Assembly: GCF_022811925.1 (NCBI RefSeq)
Contig: NZ_CP065511.1
Location: 3,341,501-3,405,500, forward strand
Direction: 5' to 3'
From: Cytobacillus oceanisediminis
Lineage (GTDB): Bacteria; Bacillota; Bacilli; Bacillales; Cytobacillaceae
DNA length: 64,000 nt
Part shown: piece by piece, positions 52,533 to 61,937 of the stretch
Layout of the letters: every line of letters begins with the position of its first letter
Position numbering within the stretch: position 1 is the first letter of the stretch
Made by a program: the position numbers and the translations under genes
Notes under the pieces: model-generated
The model's input: only the letters and a program-made list of their open reading frames with translations
What the model was told of the DNA's origin: nothing
Databases searched by the model: none

Positions 52533-53663
52533 TTAAAAAAGCAGGGACTGCATATCACGCGGATATTCTGTAATTAATCGGCATCCATCAGTAGTAATGA
52601 GAACGGTATCAGAGTGTCTAAAACCGCCAACCCCCGGTATATAAATCCCAGGTTCAATCGAGAATGCCATTCTTTCCTCTACCACATCATGATGGTCATA
52701 TCGCAAAAATGGCTGCTCATGAGCTGATACACCTATTCCATGTCCCGTTCGGTGAATCGCATATTTTTCAAGTCCCGCTTTTTCAAACACTTGACGGGCA
52801 ACACCATCTACCTCTGAAAATTTTACACCTGGTTTAATAAATTCTATGGCACGCTGCTGAGCTTCTATTGCAGTTTGAAATGCCTTTTCCTGTTGGGATG
52901 TTGGCTTCCCGACAATCACGGTTCTCTCTAACTCTGCACGATATCCATTTAGCCCAACCTGTCTGCTGTGAATAATGACATCTCCCGCTTCAATTTTCCT
53001 TGTGTTGGAGAAGACGTGCGGCATAATGCTTCGTTTTAACCCGGAAGGCGACATAACAACTACATCAATAACCGAATCCGGATATTGTGCAGCAGTTGCT
53101 TCAAACAGTGCCGCATTTCCCGCTGCATCAATTTCCATTTCTGTAGTTCCCGCTTGAATTTGCGCTAATGACTGGCTCACTGCCAGGTTCACTAATTGTC
53201 CGGCCTGCTCCAGCATGTGAATTTCTTCTTCATCCTTGATAAATCGCATTTGATAAATGAATTGCCCAATGTCAACTACCTGATAGCCAGATTCCTGAAG
53301 GTAGAGAAGAACCTCACCCGGAATAAAGGCTACATCCACACCAATTTTTGATGAGGCAGGACTTCGATTAAGCAATGCACGTATATGCTCAATAGGCGAA
53401 GTCTCATCTCTGCCAGCACCAGGATGCTCATAATAGACTAGAACATCATCTACGTGTGAATGTTCCAGTGCATGGGTTTCTTCAAGGCCAGGAACAATCA
53501 TGGCTGTCTTTTCCTGTAAATGAAATATAATTGGCCGGGAGTATATGAGAGCTTTAAAATTCGTTAAATAAAATTGATGGTCAGGATTAAATACAAATAC
53601 CGCTGATATTGCTTGTTCTTTCATATACTCTTTTAATCGATTGATTCGTTTCGTTGAATCCAT
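52533..53663 (-). CDS. M24-fold enzyme (creatinase/prolidase family) with altered metal site
   Basis: 376 residues from the ATG at 53663 (AAAAGGAG at 9 bases). N-terminal creatinase_N domain (1-130) and C-terminal pita-bread domain (about 145-376). Typical M24 landmarks: RFIKDEEEIHMLEQAG, HRTGHGIGVSAHEQPFL and SIEPGIYIPGVGGFRHSDTV. The metal ligands differ from aminopeptidase P: the first Asp pair reads IIHSRQVGLNGYRAELERT (Asp to His/Ser and Glu) and the last Glu is Ser (RHSDTV). It may therefore be a metal-free hydrolase as in creatinase. Substrate unknown. Confidence 0.8.
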   Translation of the reverse strand: MDSTKRINRLKEYMKEQAISAVFVFNPDHQFYLTNFKALIYSRPIIFHLQEKTAMIVPGLEETHALEHSHVDDVLVYYEHPGAGRDETSPIEHIRALLNRSPASSKIGVDVAFIPGEVLLYLQESGYQVVDIGQFIYQMRFIKDEEEIHMLEQAGQLVNLAVSQSLAQIQAGTTEMEIDAAGNAALFEATAAQYPDSVIDVVVMSPSGLKRSIMPHVFSNTRKIEAGDVIIHSRQVGLNGYRAELERTVIVGKPTSQQEKAFQTAIEAQQRAIEFIKPGVKFSEVDGVARQVFEKAGLEKYAIHRTGHGIGVSAHEQPFLRYDHHDVVEERMAFSIEPGIYIPGVGGFRHSDTVLITTDGCRLITEYPRDMQSLLF

Positions 53664-53689
53664 GCTTTCCAACTCCTTTTAAAGTCATA

Positions 53690-55105
53690 TTAGCTTGTAT
53701 GATCTGTCGTAAGGTCTGCTGAGACATTTTTGTTTCTGGTTGCCAGGCTGACAATAATGAGTGTTAAAACGGACAATGGCAAGGCAAACAGGACACTATT
53801 CCAATCTAAAGGACGGTTAAGACCGATTTCCCAAATCATAGTTGCAGAACCACCCACAATCATGGAGCTTATCACGCCTGCTTTTGTTGCATTCTTCCAT
53901 AAAACGGTTGCAAGAATGGCAGGAGTTAAGGACGCGCCATACATAGTATACGAATACATTTGGATGGCCAGGACGCTTGGGAAGAATTGCCCTAACACAT
54001 ACGCAAGGACACCTAATACCACGACAATGACACGGTTGTACCACAGAAGTTTACTTTCTGATAGTTTACTTTTTCTTGAGCGCTGGATTAAGTCACTAAC
54101 AATATTTCCTGACGCTGATAACAGGTAAGAAGTAGCTGTTGTGATAATAAAGGCAACTGCTGAACAAAGAATGAGCAATCCGACTACAAGGGGTACACCA
54201 TCAATCGCAAGCGATAAAATGGCTGTATCAGGTTTAATGGCTGGAAAAAGCACAATGGAGGTAGTTGCTAAGATGATCGTTAAACTAATGACAAAAATAT
54301 TTCCAATAAAAAATCCGATTGTGGATTTCCGGGCTACGTTCGGATCTTTCGCTGCGGAAAATCGCTGATACATGTTTTGATCACCCAGAACGAGTAAAAA
54401 CAATGGCAGGAAGAAACCGAGAAGCTGCGGAAATGATAATCCGCCATTCCATGTCTTATTTGTCTCCGGCAAAGATAGAGCTAATCCTTCAAAGCCTCCG
54501 ACAGCATTTAATGCAAAGGGAACCCCGAATAGAAAGCCAATGATAATTAGGACGGCACTAAGTGCATCTGAATAAGCAACCGAAAATAGTCCGCCGCTTA
54601 CGGTTAAGAAGATAACTAGAGCACACATAATGATGGCGCCAACTTCCAATGGAATGCCGGTAGTTAATTGCAGCACATATGCTCCGCCTGTGAACTGATA
54701 GGCTGTTATTCCGACAAAGGCGAAGATGATAATAACGGATGATATATAAAGAGCTGTTTTTCCGAAACGCCTTTCCAATAGTTCCGGTACTGTATAGATC
54801 TCAATCTTTCGAATCTTGGAAGCTATAAAATACAAAATGATAGCTCCAACAATTCCGCCTGAAAGATTGAAAATAGCGGCAAACGGTCCGTACTGGTAAA
54901 TAAAGCTCGCTCCGCCGACTACAGTTCCAGACCCAACAAACGTTGCGAGAAGTGTACCCATTACGACGAATAGCGGCAAGCTTCGGCCTGCAACCATGAA
55001 ATCATCACTGTTTTTCACCGATTTTTTTGCGAAATACACACCAATCAACGCCATGAAAACCAGGTAAATAACAACTGCAACTAAATAAATGTTCAATAAG
55101 CTCAC
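53690..55105 (-). CDS. Sodium:solute symporter (SSS family)
   Basis: About 470 residues, 13 membrane segments. The frame starts at GTG (55105), but the ribosome binding site AAGGGAG overlaps it, so the TTG three codons later (55096) is more likely the real start. SSS signatures: GRSLPLFVVMGTLLATFVGSGTVVGGASFIYQYGP and ALSAVLIIIGFLFGVPFAL. It imports a small solute (proline, urea/amide or dipeptide-like compound) with sodium. Flanked by the amidohydrolase and M24 genes, the likely catabolic enzymes for its substrate. Confidence 0.88.
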   Translation of the reverse strand: MSLLNIYLVAVVIYLVFMALIGVYFAKKSVKNSDDFMVAGRSLPLFVVMGTLLATFVGSGTVVGGASFIYQYGPFAAIFNLSGGIVGAIILYFIASKIRKIEIYTVPELLERRFGKTALYISSVIIIFAFVGITAYQFTGGAYVLQLTTGIPLEVGAIIMCALVIFLTVSGGLFSVAYSDALSAVLIIIGFLFGVPFALNAVGGFEGLALSLPETNKTWNGGLSFPQLLGFFLPLFLLVLGDQNMYQRFSAAKDPNVARKSTIGFFIGNIFVISLTIILATTSIVLFPAIKPDTAILSLAIDGVPLVVGLLILCSAVAFIITTATSYLLSASGNIVSDLIQRSRKSKLSESKLLWYNRVIVVVLGVLAYVLGQFFPSVLAIQMYSYTMYGASLTPAILATVLWKNATKAGVISSMIVGGSATMIWEIGLNRPLDWNSVLFALPLSVLTLIIVSLATRNKNVSADLTTDHTS

Positions 55106-55286
55106 TCCCTTTTACTATTTTTATATAAGGCTGTGTGGAAGCTTAATGCAATTTAACCTTGGAACAAGCGATCCATGTTACCTAATTAATTTTCTTAAGA
55201 CACGGTGTATACAAGGGAGACTCCACAATCGCAGAGCCCCATTACAGCTTACAGAAATCATGACCCAATAGCTTGAACAGTGTACG

Positions 55287-56471
55287 TTAGCTAACCAAAA
55301 CACCATTTTTCATAACAAGCTTGTCTCCCCGCAAACTATTTAAATCATTTAAAGGATTGCTGTCTACAATCAGCAAATCTGCGAACTTTCCTGGAGAAAT
55401 ACTGCCACGCTGATCTTCAATCCCCAGGCATTCAGCAGCAACATTCGTAGATGCTTTGATGACTTCCATTTCCGACATTCCCGCTTCATGCATAATCGCT
55501 AATTCATCATAATAATAGCGAGGCGGGGTTAATGGAGAGCCACAATCAGTACCTGTCGCAATCTTCACTCCGATTTGAACTGCCTCCTGCAGCATGGAGA
55601 AATGCGGTCCCACTACCTGCTTAGCTTTTTCAAGAGCATATGCCGGAATGTCTGGGCTGCTTATAAGCTGTCTCATAACAGCCATTGTCGGCACTAAAAA
55701 AGTTCCTTGGTTCTTCATGATTTCAAGAGCTTGACGATCTGCGTAAATTCCATGCTCAATTGTGTCAATCCCAACCTCTAAACAATTCATGATTCCTTCA
55801 ATTCCATCTGCATGAGCAGAGACCTTCTTATTTTTCTTTAGTGCCTCTTCTTTTGCAGCACTCAGTTCTTCTATTGTTAACTGAACGGAACCAGGTTCTT
55901 CCCCTTTTGTATAAATACCCCCAGTTGCCATCACTTTCACCAGGTCTGCCCCTTCCTTGAGCACCCTTCTAGTATTCTTGCGTACTTCGTCCGGCCCGTC
56001 CGATTCGTAGCCTAAATAATAGACATGCCCGCCTGTCATGCAAATAGGCGCCCCCGAAGCAATAATGGTAGGCCCTGAAAGCAAGCCGGAATCAATGACA
56101 TTTCTTACATGCAATACGGTTCGATCCGGTGCACCCAAATCTCTTACCGTAGTGACTCCTAATTTCAGTGTATCTACTGCATGCTTGTAGGCTTCCAAAG
56201 CAATCCTGTCATTTTCTTCATTTTTTATGACGGATTGCGGGTCTGCACTGCCATTCCAAACGAGATGTACATGACAGTCAATCAGGCCGGGAAGTATATG
56301 TTTTCCGGTACAATCAATGACTTCAAACCCTTCTGTATCACCTGGCTCCCCTTGCTGCACCTCTGAAATTTTCCCATTTTCAACCTTAATGTATGAATTC
56401 TCCACCACCTCATCATTCAGTCCGTCAATAATGCTGCCATTTTTTAAGATCCATTTCGTGTTAGCTGGCAT
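55287..56471 (-). CDS. Metal-dependent amidohydrolase (paralogue)
   Basis: 394 residues. All expected residues present: LIDCHVHLVWNGS (HxH), ADLVKVMATGG (Lys), VSAHADGIEG (His), IEHGIYA (His) and IATGTDCGSP (Asp). About the same length as its paralogue at 51297 with the same motif order, so the two are duplicates, possibly with different side-chain specificity. ATG follows AGGAGGGCTTTAAA. First catabolic gene downstream of the PucR regulator. Between this gene and the SSS gene is 180 bases with no clear signal. Confidence 0.85.
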   Translation of the reverse strand: MPANTKWILKNGSIIDGLNDEVVENSYIKVENGKISEVQQGEPGDTEGFEVIDCTGKHILPGLIDCHVHLVWNGSADPQSVIKNEENDRIALEAYKHAVDTLKLGVTTVRDLGAPDRTVLHVRNVIDSGLLSGPTIIASGAPICMTGGHVYYLGYESDGPDEVRKNTRRVLKEGADLVKVMATGGIYTKGEEPGSVQLTIEELSAAKEEALKKNKKVSAHADGIEGIMNCLEVGIDTIEHGIYADRQALEIMKNQGTFLVPTMAVMRQLISSPDIPAYALEKAKQVVGPHFSMLQEAVQIGVKIATGTDCGSPLTPPRYYYDELAIMHEAGMSEMEVIKASTNVAAECLGIEDQRGSISPGKFADLLIVDSNPLNDLNSLRGDKLVMKNGVLVS

Positions 56472-56546
56472 TTTAAAGCCCTCCTATTATTTGATTATTC
56501 AAAATCATAACAATAGAAAGATTATTTATCATTGTATACTATAAAC

Positions 56547-56576
56547 AAAAAAGAGACAGTAATTTGTCTCTTTTAA
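56547..56576 (-). terminator. Terminator of the pucR-type gene
   Basis: Stem AAGAGACA (56551-56558) / TGTCTCTT (56565-56572), with A- and T-runs on both sides; on the minus strand TTTTTTG follows. Confidence 0.8.
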
Positions 56577-56582
56577 ACAATT

Positions 56583-58160
56583 CTATTGGAATTGAACTGC
56601 CTTCTGTTTATAGCTGTGTATAGAAAATGCCAGCATCAGCATCGAATAATTGGATGGATTTTGAATATCCACATGCATTAATTCAGTTATTTTCTGCAAT
56701 CTGTACTTTACAGTATTAGGATGTACAAATAATTCACTGCTCGATTTTTGCAGGTTGAAAAAATGTTTTAAGTATATAAATAGTGTTTCGGTTAACGAAG
56801 CGTTTTTTTCCTGATCATAGGCAAACAATGGACCCAGTAATTCTTCATCAAAGTTTTGAAACAAATGATGTGATTGTAAATTGTAGGCTATTTTCTCAAT
56901 CCCCATCTCATCCCAAAACACCAATTGTGCATCATGAATTTGGCCATGCATTAAGCCTATTGATGATTGTTCAAACATAGCTTTAATTTTGCTGCAATGG
57001 TTCACTTCTTCTATTGCACTTACTCCAATACGGATACCTGGATAATCTGTCAGGATTTTTGCTAACCTATCTCTGTCTAAAATCGAATCGATTACCCCGA
57101 CAATTTTTCTGTTATAAATCCATAATCGGGAGTTTGTTTCATTTTCTATTAAGAGCTCAGAAAGCATTTGAAGTTTTGACTGAAGTGTTTCCGGAGAGGA
57201 GGATTGCACCTGGAAAATGCATCTTACTTTCTTAAGGTCCATATAGAAGTCAGATAGATTTTTATCATCGGACTCACCTTGAAAAATACTTTCCAGCATT
57301 TCTATATCTTTGCTTTTTTGATAGTGAAGCAATGTATTTTTATTATAGGCAGCTAAGCTTAAGGCACGTATACCGTTCTTAATGACCTCTTCTGAATACT
57401 TATCCGCCGTTCCATTTTGACAAATAATCAGATAACCAAGAAAGCTCATCTTAGAAAACAACGGGGCTATCTTGAAATTCTGATCAGAAGAGCTATCCAT
57501 CTTCACAGCAATATTCGTTTCACGATTGGTGAAGCGTACTTTTAACACGTTCTCTTTATGCTGGTTTATGATTAAATTAATCAGGTGCTTAATCTCATCT
57601 CTGGTTTGCTCTTTCGTTTTCCAATACGCCATCAAATCAAAATACGGGTCTAACACGCACACAACATTGTTTATATATTCTCCTATTACTTTTACAATTG
57701 AATTCAAATCCTTTTCCAGGAGAACAATTTCCATCAGTTTTTCATTTAATTTATGTATTTTCGAAGCCTGTTCATTTTCCTTCTTATTTACCAGCTTATT
57801 ATATTTTTCGTGGATGATATAGTATGGGACCTCTTGGGGGATTTCAAAAAGCGGGAAAGAATGGGTATTGGAGTAGTCAACAATTTCTATCGGAATTGTT
57901 TTCAATGCTGCTGTATGAAAACCAATTGCACTAATTCCGATTTCCTGCATCCATTCTAAATGGCTAATAATTTGATTCACATTCTTAAAAGCGTGAAAAG
58001 TGGTCATTACAAACCCTTTTTCTTTCATACGGGATGTTTTTTCAGTAAGCTCCATGCTTGTTAAGTAGGCAATCTCTTTATTCATATTTTGCCTGCCGCC
58101 GCTCACCAGCAAAATATGATCCCTTTCTAACACATCTGCAAACTCTTTGACTGTAATCAT
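56583..58160 (-). CDS. PucR-family transcriptional regulator
   Basis: 525 residues from the ATG at 58160 (GGGGGAATCTT upstream); the frame extends upstream without a site. N-terminal PucR domain (1-120: TVKEFADVLERDHILLVSGGRQN, with GFHTAALKTIPIEIVDYSNTHSFPLFEIPQEVPY), a GGDEF-like middle, and a C-terminal HTH_30 (SSELFVHPNTVKYRLQKITELMHVDIQNP). PucR-type proteins control purine, amine or proline catabolism. Placed at the head of the amidohydrolase/SSS/M24 cluster, it is its likely activator. Confidence 0.85.
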   Translation of the reverse strand: MITVKEFADVLERDHILLVSGGRQNMNKEIAYLTSMELTEKTSRMKEKGFVMTTFHAFKNVNQIISHLEWMQEIGISAIGFHTAALKTIPIEIVDYSNTHSFPLFEIPQEVPYYIIHEKYNKLVNKKENEQASKIHKLNEKLMEIVLLEKDLNSIVKVIGEYINNVVCVLDPYFDLMAYWKTKEQTRDEIKHLINLIINQHKENVLKVRFTNRETNIAVKMDSSSDQNFKIAPLFSKMSFLGYLIICQNGTADKYSEEVIKNGIRALSLAAYNKNTLLHYQKSKDIEMLESIFQGESDDKNLSDFYMDLKKVRCIFQVQSSSPETLQSKLQMLSELLIENETNSRLWIYNRKIVGVIDSILDRDRLAKILTDYPGIRIGVSAIEEVNHCSKIKAMFEQSSIGLMHGQIHDAQLVFWDEMGIEKIAYNLQSHHLFQNFDEELLGPLFAYDQEKNASLTETLFIYLKHFFNLQKSSSELFVHPNTVKYRLQKITELMHVDIQNPSNYSMLMLAFSIHSYKQKAVQFQ

Positions 58161-58290
58161 AAGATTCCCCCCTTTGGATAAATACTTATCTATGAATTTC
58201 TTATGTGTATCCAATAGTTTGTTTATATTATAAAGGCAACTTCTGCTAAATAAAATGGATAAAACTACATGAATGGTGATTTAAACATGT

Positions 58291-58319
58291 ATGGGGTACA
58301 GCTGTGGGCTGTACCCCAT
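58291..58319 (-). terminator. Hairpin after the second LysE gene
   Basis: Perfect 11-bp stem ATGGGGTACAG (58291-58301) / CTGTACCCCAT (58309-58319) with a 7-base loop. There is no T-tract, so its action as a terminator is uncertain. Confidence 0.5.
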
Positions 58320-58343
58320 TATTAAGACCAATCAATCGATCTT

Positions 58344-58940
58344 TTACCGTATGAAATACCCCACAAGAATCGACCCGGCACTATACACCAGCAACAAAGC
58401 CATTATCACATTAAACTGACTCCTGTACTTCGCCAGGAAGGATTGAAAAATGGATCCAAAGACACTCCAGCAAAAGGTACTCAGGAAACCAACAAATGCA
58501 AGGAAAATGGAAAAGAAAATCAGGCTCGTATGTGATGTGTGGTATGGGAGGATGAAGGTTGATATAACTGTAACCCCATATAAGATCCCCTTCGGATTAA
58601 TAAATTGTAAAAGCATCCCGATTAAAAAGCCGTTTTGCTTTCCATCATTATTGTTTTGATTATCAGATTTACTGTTCATCATTTTCAGGGCCAAAAACAG
58701 CATATAAATGACCCCAATGATGGTCATGATCAATTCAATCCTTGGAATGAAATGATGAAGCAATAGATTAAAATAACTGCAAAGTATCATAATGACAAAG
58801 AACCCCGCGCTTACCCCCAAACAAAATCGAATCGTATTTCTTAAACCGAACCGGTTAGCGAATACCATGGCCATAATATTGTTTGGACCTGGAGTAAAGC
58901 TGGTAACAAAAACATATAAGAAAAAAGATAATAAAGACAT
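58344..58940 (-). CDS. LysE-family exporter
   Basis: 198 residues from the ATG at 58940 (GAAGGAGGAAAGGAG upstream). Opening LLSFFLYVFVTSFTPGPNNIMAMVFANRFGLRNTIRFCLGVSAGFF carries the family's TPGPNNI motif; the middle FINPKGILYGVTVISTF is the second conserved site. Six membrane segments. Exports amino acids or similar metabolites. Divergent from an XRE-cupin regulator, the same arrangement as the 9.3-10 kb pair, yet the two exporters are not close copies. Confidence 0.9.
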   Translation of the reverse strand: MSLLSFFLYVFVTSFTPGPNNIMAMVFANRFGLRNTIRFCLGVSAGFFVIMILCSYFNLLLHHFIPRIELIMTIIGVIYMLFLALKMMNSKSDNQNNNDGKQNGFLIGMLLQFINPKGILYGVTVISTFILPYHTSHTSLIFFSIFLAFVGFLSTFCWSVFGSIFQSFLAKYRSQFNVIMALLLVYSAGSILVGYFIR

Positions 58941-58984
58941 AGCTCCTTTCCTCCTTCGCATGTATGTTATAATGTACAAAAACG

Positions 58985-59032
58985 ACAATATAACGATTTA
59001 CTACATATTGTATATCACGGACGTTATATTGT
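58985..59032. promoter_or_regulatory. Inverted-repeat operator between LysE and XRE-cupin
   Basis: Perfect 11-bp inverted repeat ACAATATAACG (58985-58995) / CGTTATATTGT (59022-59032) in the divergent promoter gap. Likely binding site of the XRE-cupin regulator. Confidence 0.65.
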
Positions 59033-59053
59033 ACAGATGAAAGGAATGCAAGC

Positions 59054-59611
59054 ATGGAGGAAATTCATTTAATTCTTGCTAAGAATTTAAAAGCATTTCG
59101 AGAAAACAAAAAATTAAGTTTAGAGAAGGTGGCCGAATTAACGGGAGTAAGCAAAACGATGATCGGCCAAATTGAACGGGGCGAATCAAGCCCGACCATC
59201 ACAACCATTTGGAAGATTGCAAATGGACTAAAGATCTCTTTTACCTCCCTGATTAATCATCCCCAGCCGGATACTCAGCTTGTTTTAAAGAAGGAAATTC
59301 AGACATTATCGGAGGATAATGGCAGGTATCGGGTATATCCTTACTTCCCTTTCGAAAACGATAAAAGATTTGAAGTGTACACCGTCGAAATTGACAAAGG
59401 AGGATACCTTAGTGCTGAACCACATATCGAGGGAACCGAAGAGTTGATTGTGGTCTTTGATGGGGAAATAACCATACGGGTTAATAACGATGAATTTACA
59501 TTAGAAAGCGGTGACTCCATCAGATTCAAAGCGGATAGGCCCCACACCTATCATAATTCAGGGAAATCATTGGCACGTGTCAGTATGATTTTATTTTATC
59601 CGGCAGAATAA
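59054..59611 (+). CDS. XRE-family regulator with cupin sensor domain
   Basis: 185 residues. Helix-turn-helix at 7-62 (LKAFRENKKLSLEKVAELTGVSKTMIGQIERGESSPTITTIWKI is the pattern) and cupin_2 at about 105-183 (EGTEELIVVFDGEITIRV, GDSIRFKADRPHTYHN). Divergent from LysE; the 11-bp inverted repeat between them is its probable operator. ATG follows AAAGGAATGCAAGC. Third regulator of this class in the window. Confidence 0.9.
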   Translation: MEEIHLILAKNLKAFRENKKLSLEKVAELTGVSKTMIGQIERGESSPTITTIWKIANGLKISFTSLINHPQPDTQLVLKKEIQTLSEDNGRYRVYPYFPFENDKRFEVYTVEIDKGGYLSAEPHIEGTEELIVVFDGEITIRVNNDEFTLESGDSIRFKADRPHTYHNSGKSLARVSMILFYPAE

Positions 59612-59669
59612 ATGCGTTGCTGTGATTGGCGTAAATTTAACTGAAATCTTAAATTGACAAACCCTTCCG

Positions 59670-59703
59670 CACAAAAAGCAGCCTCCCGGGGCTGCTTTTG
59701 TGT
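59670..59703. terminator. Bidirectional terminator
   Basis: Stem AAAAGCAGCC (59674-59683) / GGCTGCTTTT (59690-59699) between convergent genes, with A- and T-runs on opposite sides. Confidence 0.8.
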
Positions 59704-59740
59704 TACTCATACTGTAAATTTGACCAATAAAGTTTGTATT

Positions 59741-60919
59741 CTAAGGTTTTTCCAGTAATAGCGCAATTCCTTGCCCACCGCCTATACAAAGTGATGCAAG
59801 CCCATATTTCACATCCCTTTCATTCATCTCCATTGCCAGTGAATAACTAATTCGGGCTCCACTCGTTCCAACCGGATGTCCCAGAGCGATTGCTCCACCA
59901 TTCACATTGACGAATTCCTGATCCAATTTCAATTCTTTGATCACAGCCAATGACTGTGCCGCAAATGCTTCATTGAGCTCAATTAGGCCAATATCATTCC
60001 AGCTCAGTCCCGCTTTTTTCAAGGCGATCTGCATGGCAGGTACAGGACCAATTCCCATTGTTTCAGGATCAACACCGGCAATACCCCAGGAAACGATTCG
60101 AGCCAGCGGCTTTTTCCTGTGCTTCTTGACGTAAGATTCACTAGCCAGAACAACAGCAGCCGCTCCATCATTGATTCCGCTTGCATTCCCTGCCGTTACA
60201 GTTCCATCCTTTTTAAAAGCTGTCTTAAGCTTCCCCATTTTTTCAACATTTGTATCCGGTCGAATATGTTCATCCAGATCTACCACAACTTCTTTCTTTT
60301 TTTGCTTAACTGTCACGGGCACGATTTCTTTTGCAAAGCGTCCAGATTCAGCTGCTTTTGCCGCTTTTGCATGAGATTCCACTGCAAACCGGTCTTGCTC
60401 TTTTCGCGAGATCGAATAACGCTCAGCGAGATTTTCAGCCGTAACGCCCATCCCATAGCCAATATACGAATCTGTTAAAGTTCCCCAAAGCATATCATCA
60501 ACAGGAGGTGCCCCGCCTGGAGATCCCCAGCGTGTGTGGCGAAGAACATGAGGAGATTGGCTCATATTCTCTGTTCCTCCAGCAAGTGCCACCTCCGCAT
60601 CTCCGTGTATGATGGTCATGGCACTCGATACAATCGCCTGCATCCCCGAACCGCAAAGCCGGTTCACGGTTAATGCGGGTGTACTCTGAGGAATGCCGCT
60701 CTTCAGACCGATATGACGAGCTAAATAGGAGGATGATTGATTCGTATGAATGACATTTCCAAACGTAACATCCTTAATATCCTCCTCTGACACTTGACTA
60801 CGTTTCATCGCTTCTTTTGCTGCGTGGACAGCAAGATCAATATCGGTAATGTCTTTAAATGATCCTCCGAATTCAGTAAAAGGTGTGCGAGCACCATCGA
60901 GTATATAGATTCCTTGCAT
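59741..60919 (-). CDS. Acetyl-CoA acetyltransferase (thiolase)
   Basis: 392 residues from the ATG at 60919 (AAGGAGGAAATCTTT upstream); the longer frame is out of context. Catalytic residues are visible: Cys89 (VNRLCGSGMQA), His348 (GGAIALGHPVGTSGAR) and Cys378 (ASLCIGGGQGIA). It cleaves acetoacetyl-CoA or longer 3-ketoacyl-CoA to acetyl-CoA. Last gene in transcription of the four-gene acyl-CoA operon. Terminator at 59670 ends it. Confidence 0.92.
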   Translation of the reverse strand: MQGIYILDGARTPFTEFGGSFKDITDIDLAVHAAKEAMKRSQVSEEDIKDVTFGNVIHTNQSSSYLARHIGLKSGIPQSTPALTVNRLCGSGMQAIVSSAMTIIHGDAEVALAGGTENMSQSPHVLRHTRWGSPGGAPPVDDMLWGTLTDSYIGYGMGVTAENLAERYSISRKEQDRFAVESHAKAAKAAESGRFAKEIVPVTVKQKKKEVVVDLDEHIRPDTNVEKMGKLKTAFKKDGTVTAGNASGINDGAAAVVLASESYVKKHRKKPLARIVSWGIAGVDPETMGIGPVPAMQIALKKAGLSWNDIGLIELNEAFAAQSLAVIKELKLDQEFVNVNGGAIALGHPVGTSGARISYSLAMEMNERDVKYGLASLCIGGGQGIALLLEKP

Positions 60920-60972
60920 AAAGATTTCCTCCTTCAAATGTCTATTAATTACCGCACGACCGTTCTTTCCTT

Positions 60973-61926
60973 TCACACTCTTTCTTGCTGCTTTGATTTT
61001 AATAGCAGCTGGTCAATGAGTTTCTCATCTCTATCAAAGATATAATCATCCATGCTTCCATTTGGATAAGAGAAGAATCCCTCTCCACTTTTAACCCCAA
61101 ACTTTTCTGCATCTACCTTACTTTCAAGTGCTGGATATTCTTTGATACCTGAGGCAATGGCAGGCTGCAGCTGTTCCATCACCTTCACCCATACGTCCAA
61201 TCCGCCAAAATCCATAATTTCCAATAGGCCGCTTTGTGCCAATCGGAATCCTGGGCCATAGGCTACAGCCCGGTCAATATCCTCCTTTGTTGCAACATCA
61301 TCTTCAAGAAGACTCAAAACTTCTCTGGCCATCGCAATTTGAATTCGGTTCGCAACAAGGCCAGGAAGCTCTTTTTTCACATCAATCGTGACTTTTCCGC
61401 ATTGAGTTAAAAATTGCTTCACTTTCGCATACACTGCCGGGTCGGTCTCATCCGTCTGAAGCAATTCAACAAGCGGGACAATGTGGGCAGGATTGAACCA
61501 GTGTGTCAGCAGGCTTCTCGAACGATGCTTCTGAACATCGCGAATAATGTCTGTTAATTTTAAGCTTGATGTGTTGGAAACGAAGATCGTATCCTCCGGA
61601 AATAATTCATCCATTTCTTTAAAAAGGCGCTGTTTCACTTCAAGGATTTCAACCACGCATTCTGTGACCATATCGGCTTCTGCTGCGTCTCTTAAGGAAG
61701 TGGTAACCGTCAGCTGTTTCATAATTTCTTTAGCGTGAGCATATTGCACTGGATCCTTCCGATAAAAGATTTCTGCATACTTTTCGATCTTTTCTTTCGC
61801 TTTTACAAGTGCATCTTCCGATTGGTCAACTAGAATAACATTTTGATTGTTTTGAGCAAATTGAAAGGCAATGCCGTATCCCATTGTGCCTGCACCAATA
61901 ATGGCAATTTGTTTAAACATAGTCAT
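60973..61926 (-). CDS. 3-Hydroxyacyl-CoA dehydrogenase
   Basis: 317 residues. N-terminal Rossmann motif IAIIGAGTMGYGIAFQFA (residues about 7-24) and the catalytic HWFNPAHIVPLVELL region with NAD-dependent His (about residue 140). FNPA and the C-terminal helix DRAVAYGPGFRLAQSGLLEIMDFGG are typical. It oxidises a 3-hydroxyacyl-CoA to a 3-ketoacyl-CoA. ATG follows GAGAGGATGTA; a second ATG two codons on is possible. Eleven bases from the GntP permease gene. Confidence 0.9.
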   Translation of the reverse strand: MTMFKQIAIIGAGTMGYGIAFQFAQNNQNVILVDQSEDALVKAKEKIEKYAEIFYRKDPVQYAHAKEIMKQLTVTTSLRDAAEADMVTECVVEILEVKQRLFKEMDELFPEDTIFVSNTSSLKLTDIIRDVQKHRSRSLLTHWFNPAHIVPLVELLQTDETDPAVYAKVKQFLTQCGKVTIDVKKELPGLVANRIQIAMAREVLSLLEDDVATKEDIDRAVAYGPGFRLAQSGLLEIMDFGGLDVWVKVMEQLQPAIASGIKEYPALESKVDAEKFGVKSGEGFFSYPNGSMDDYIFDRDEKLIDQLLLKSKQQERV

Positions 61927-61937
61927 TACATCCTCTC

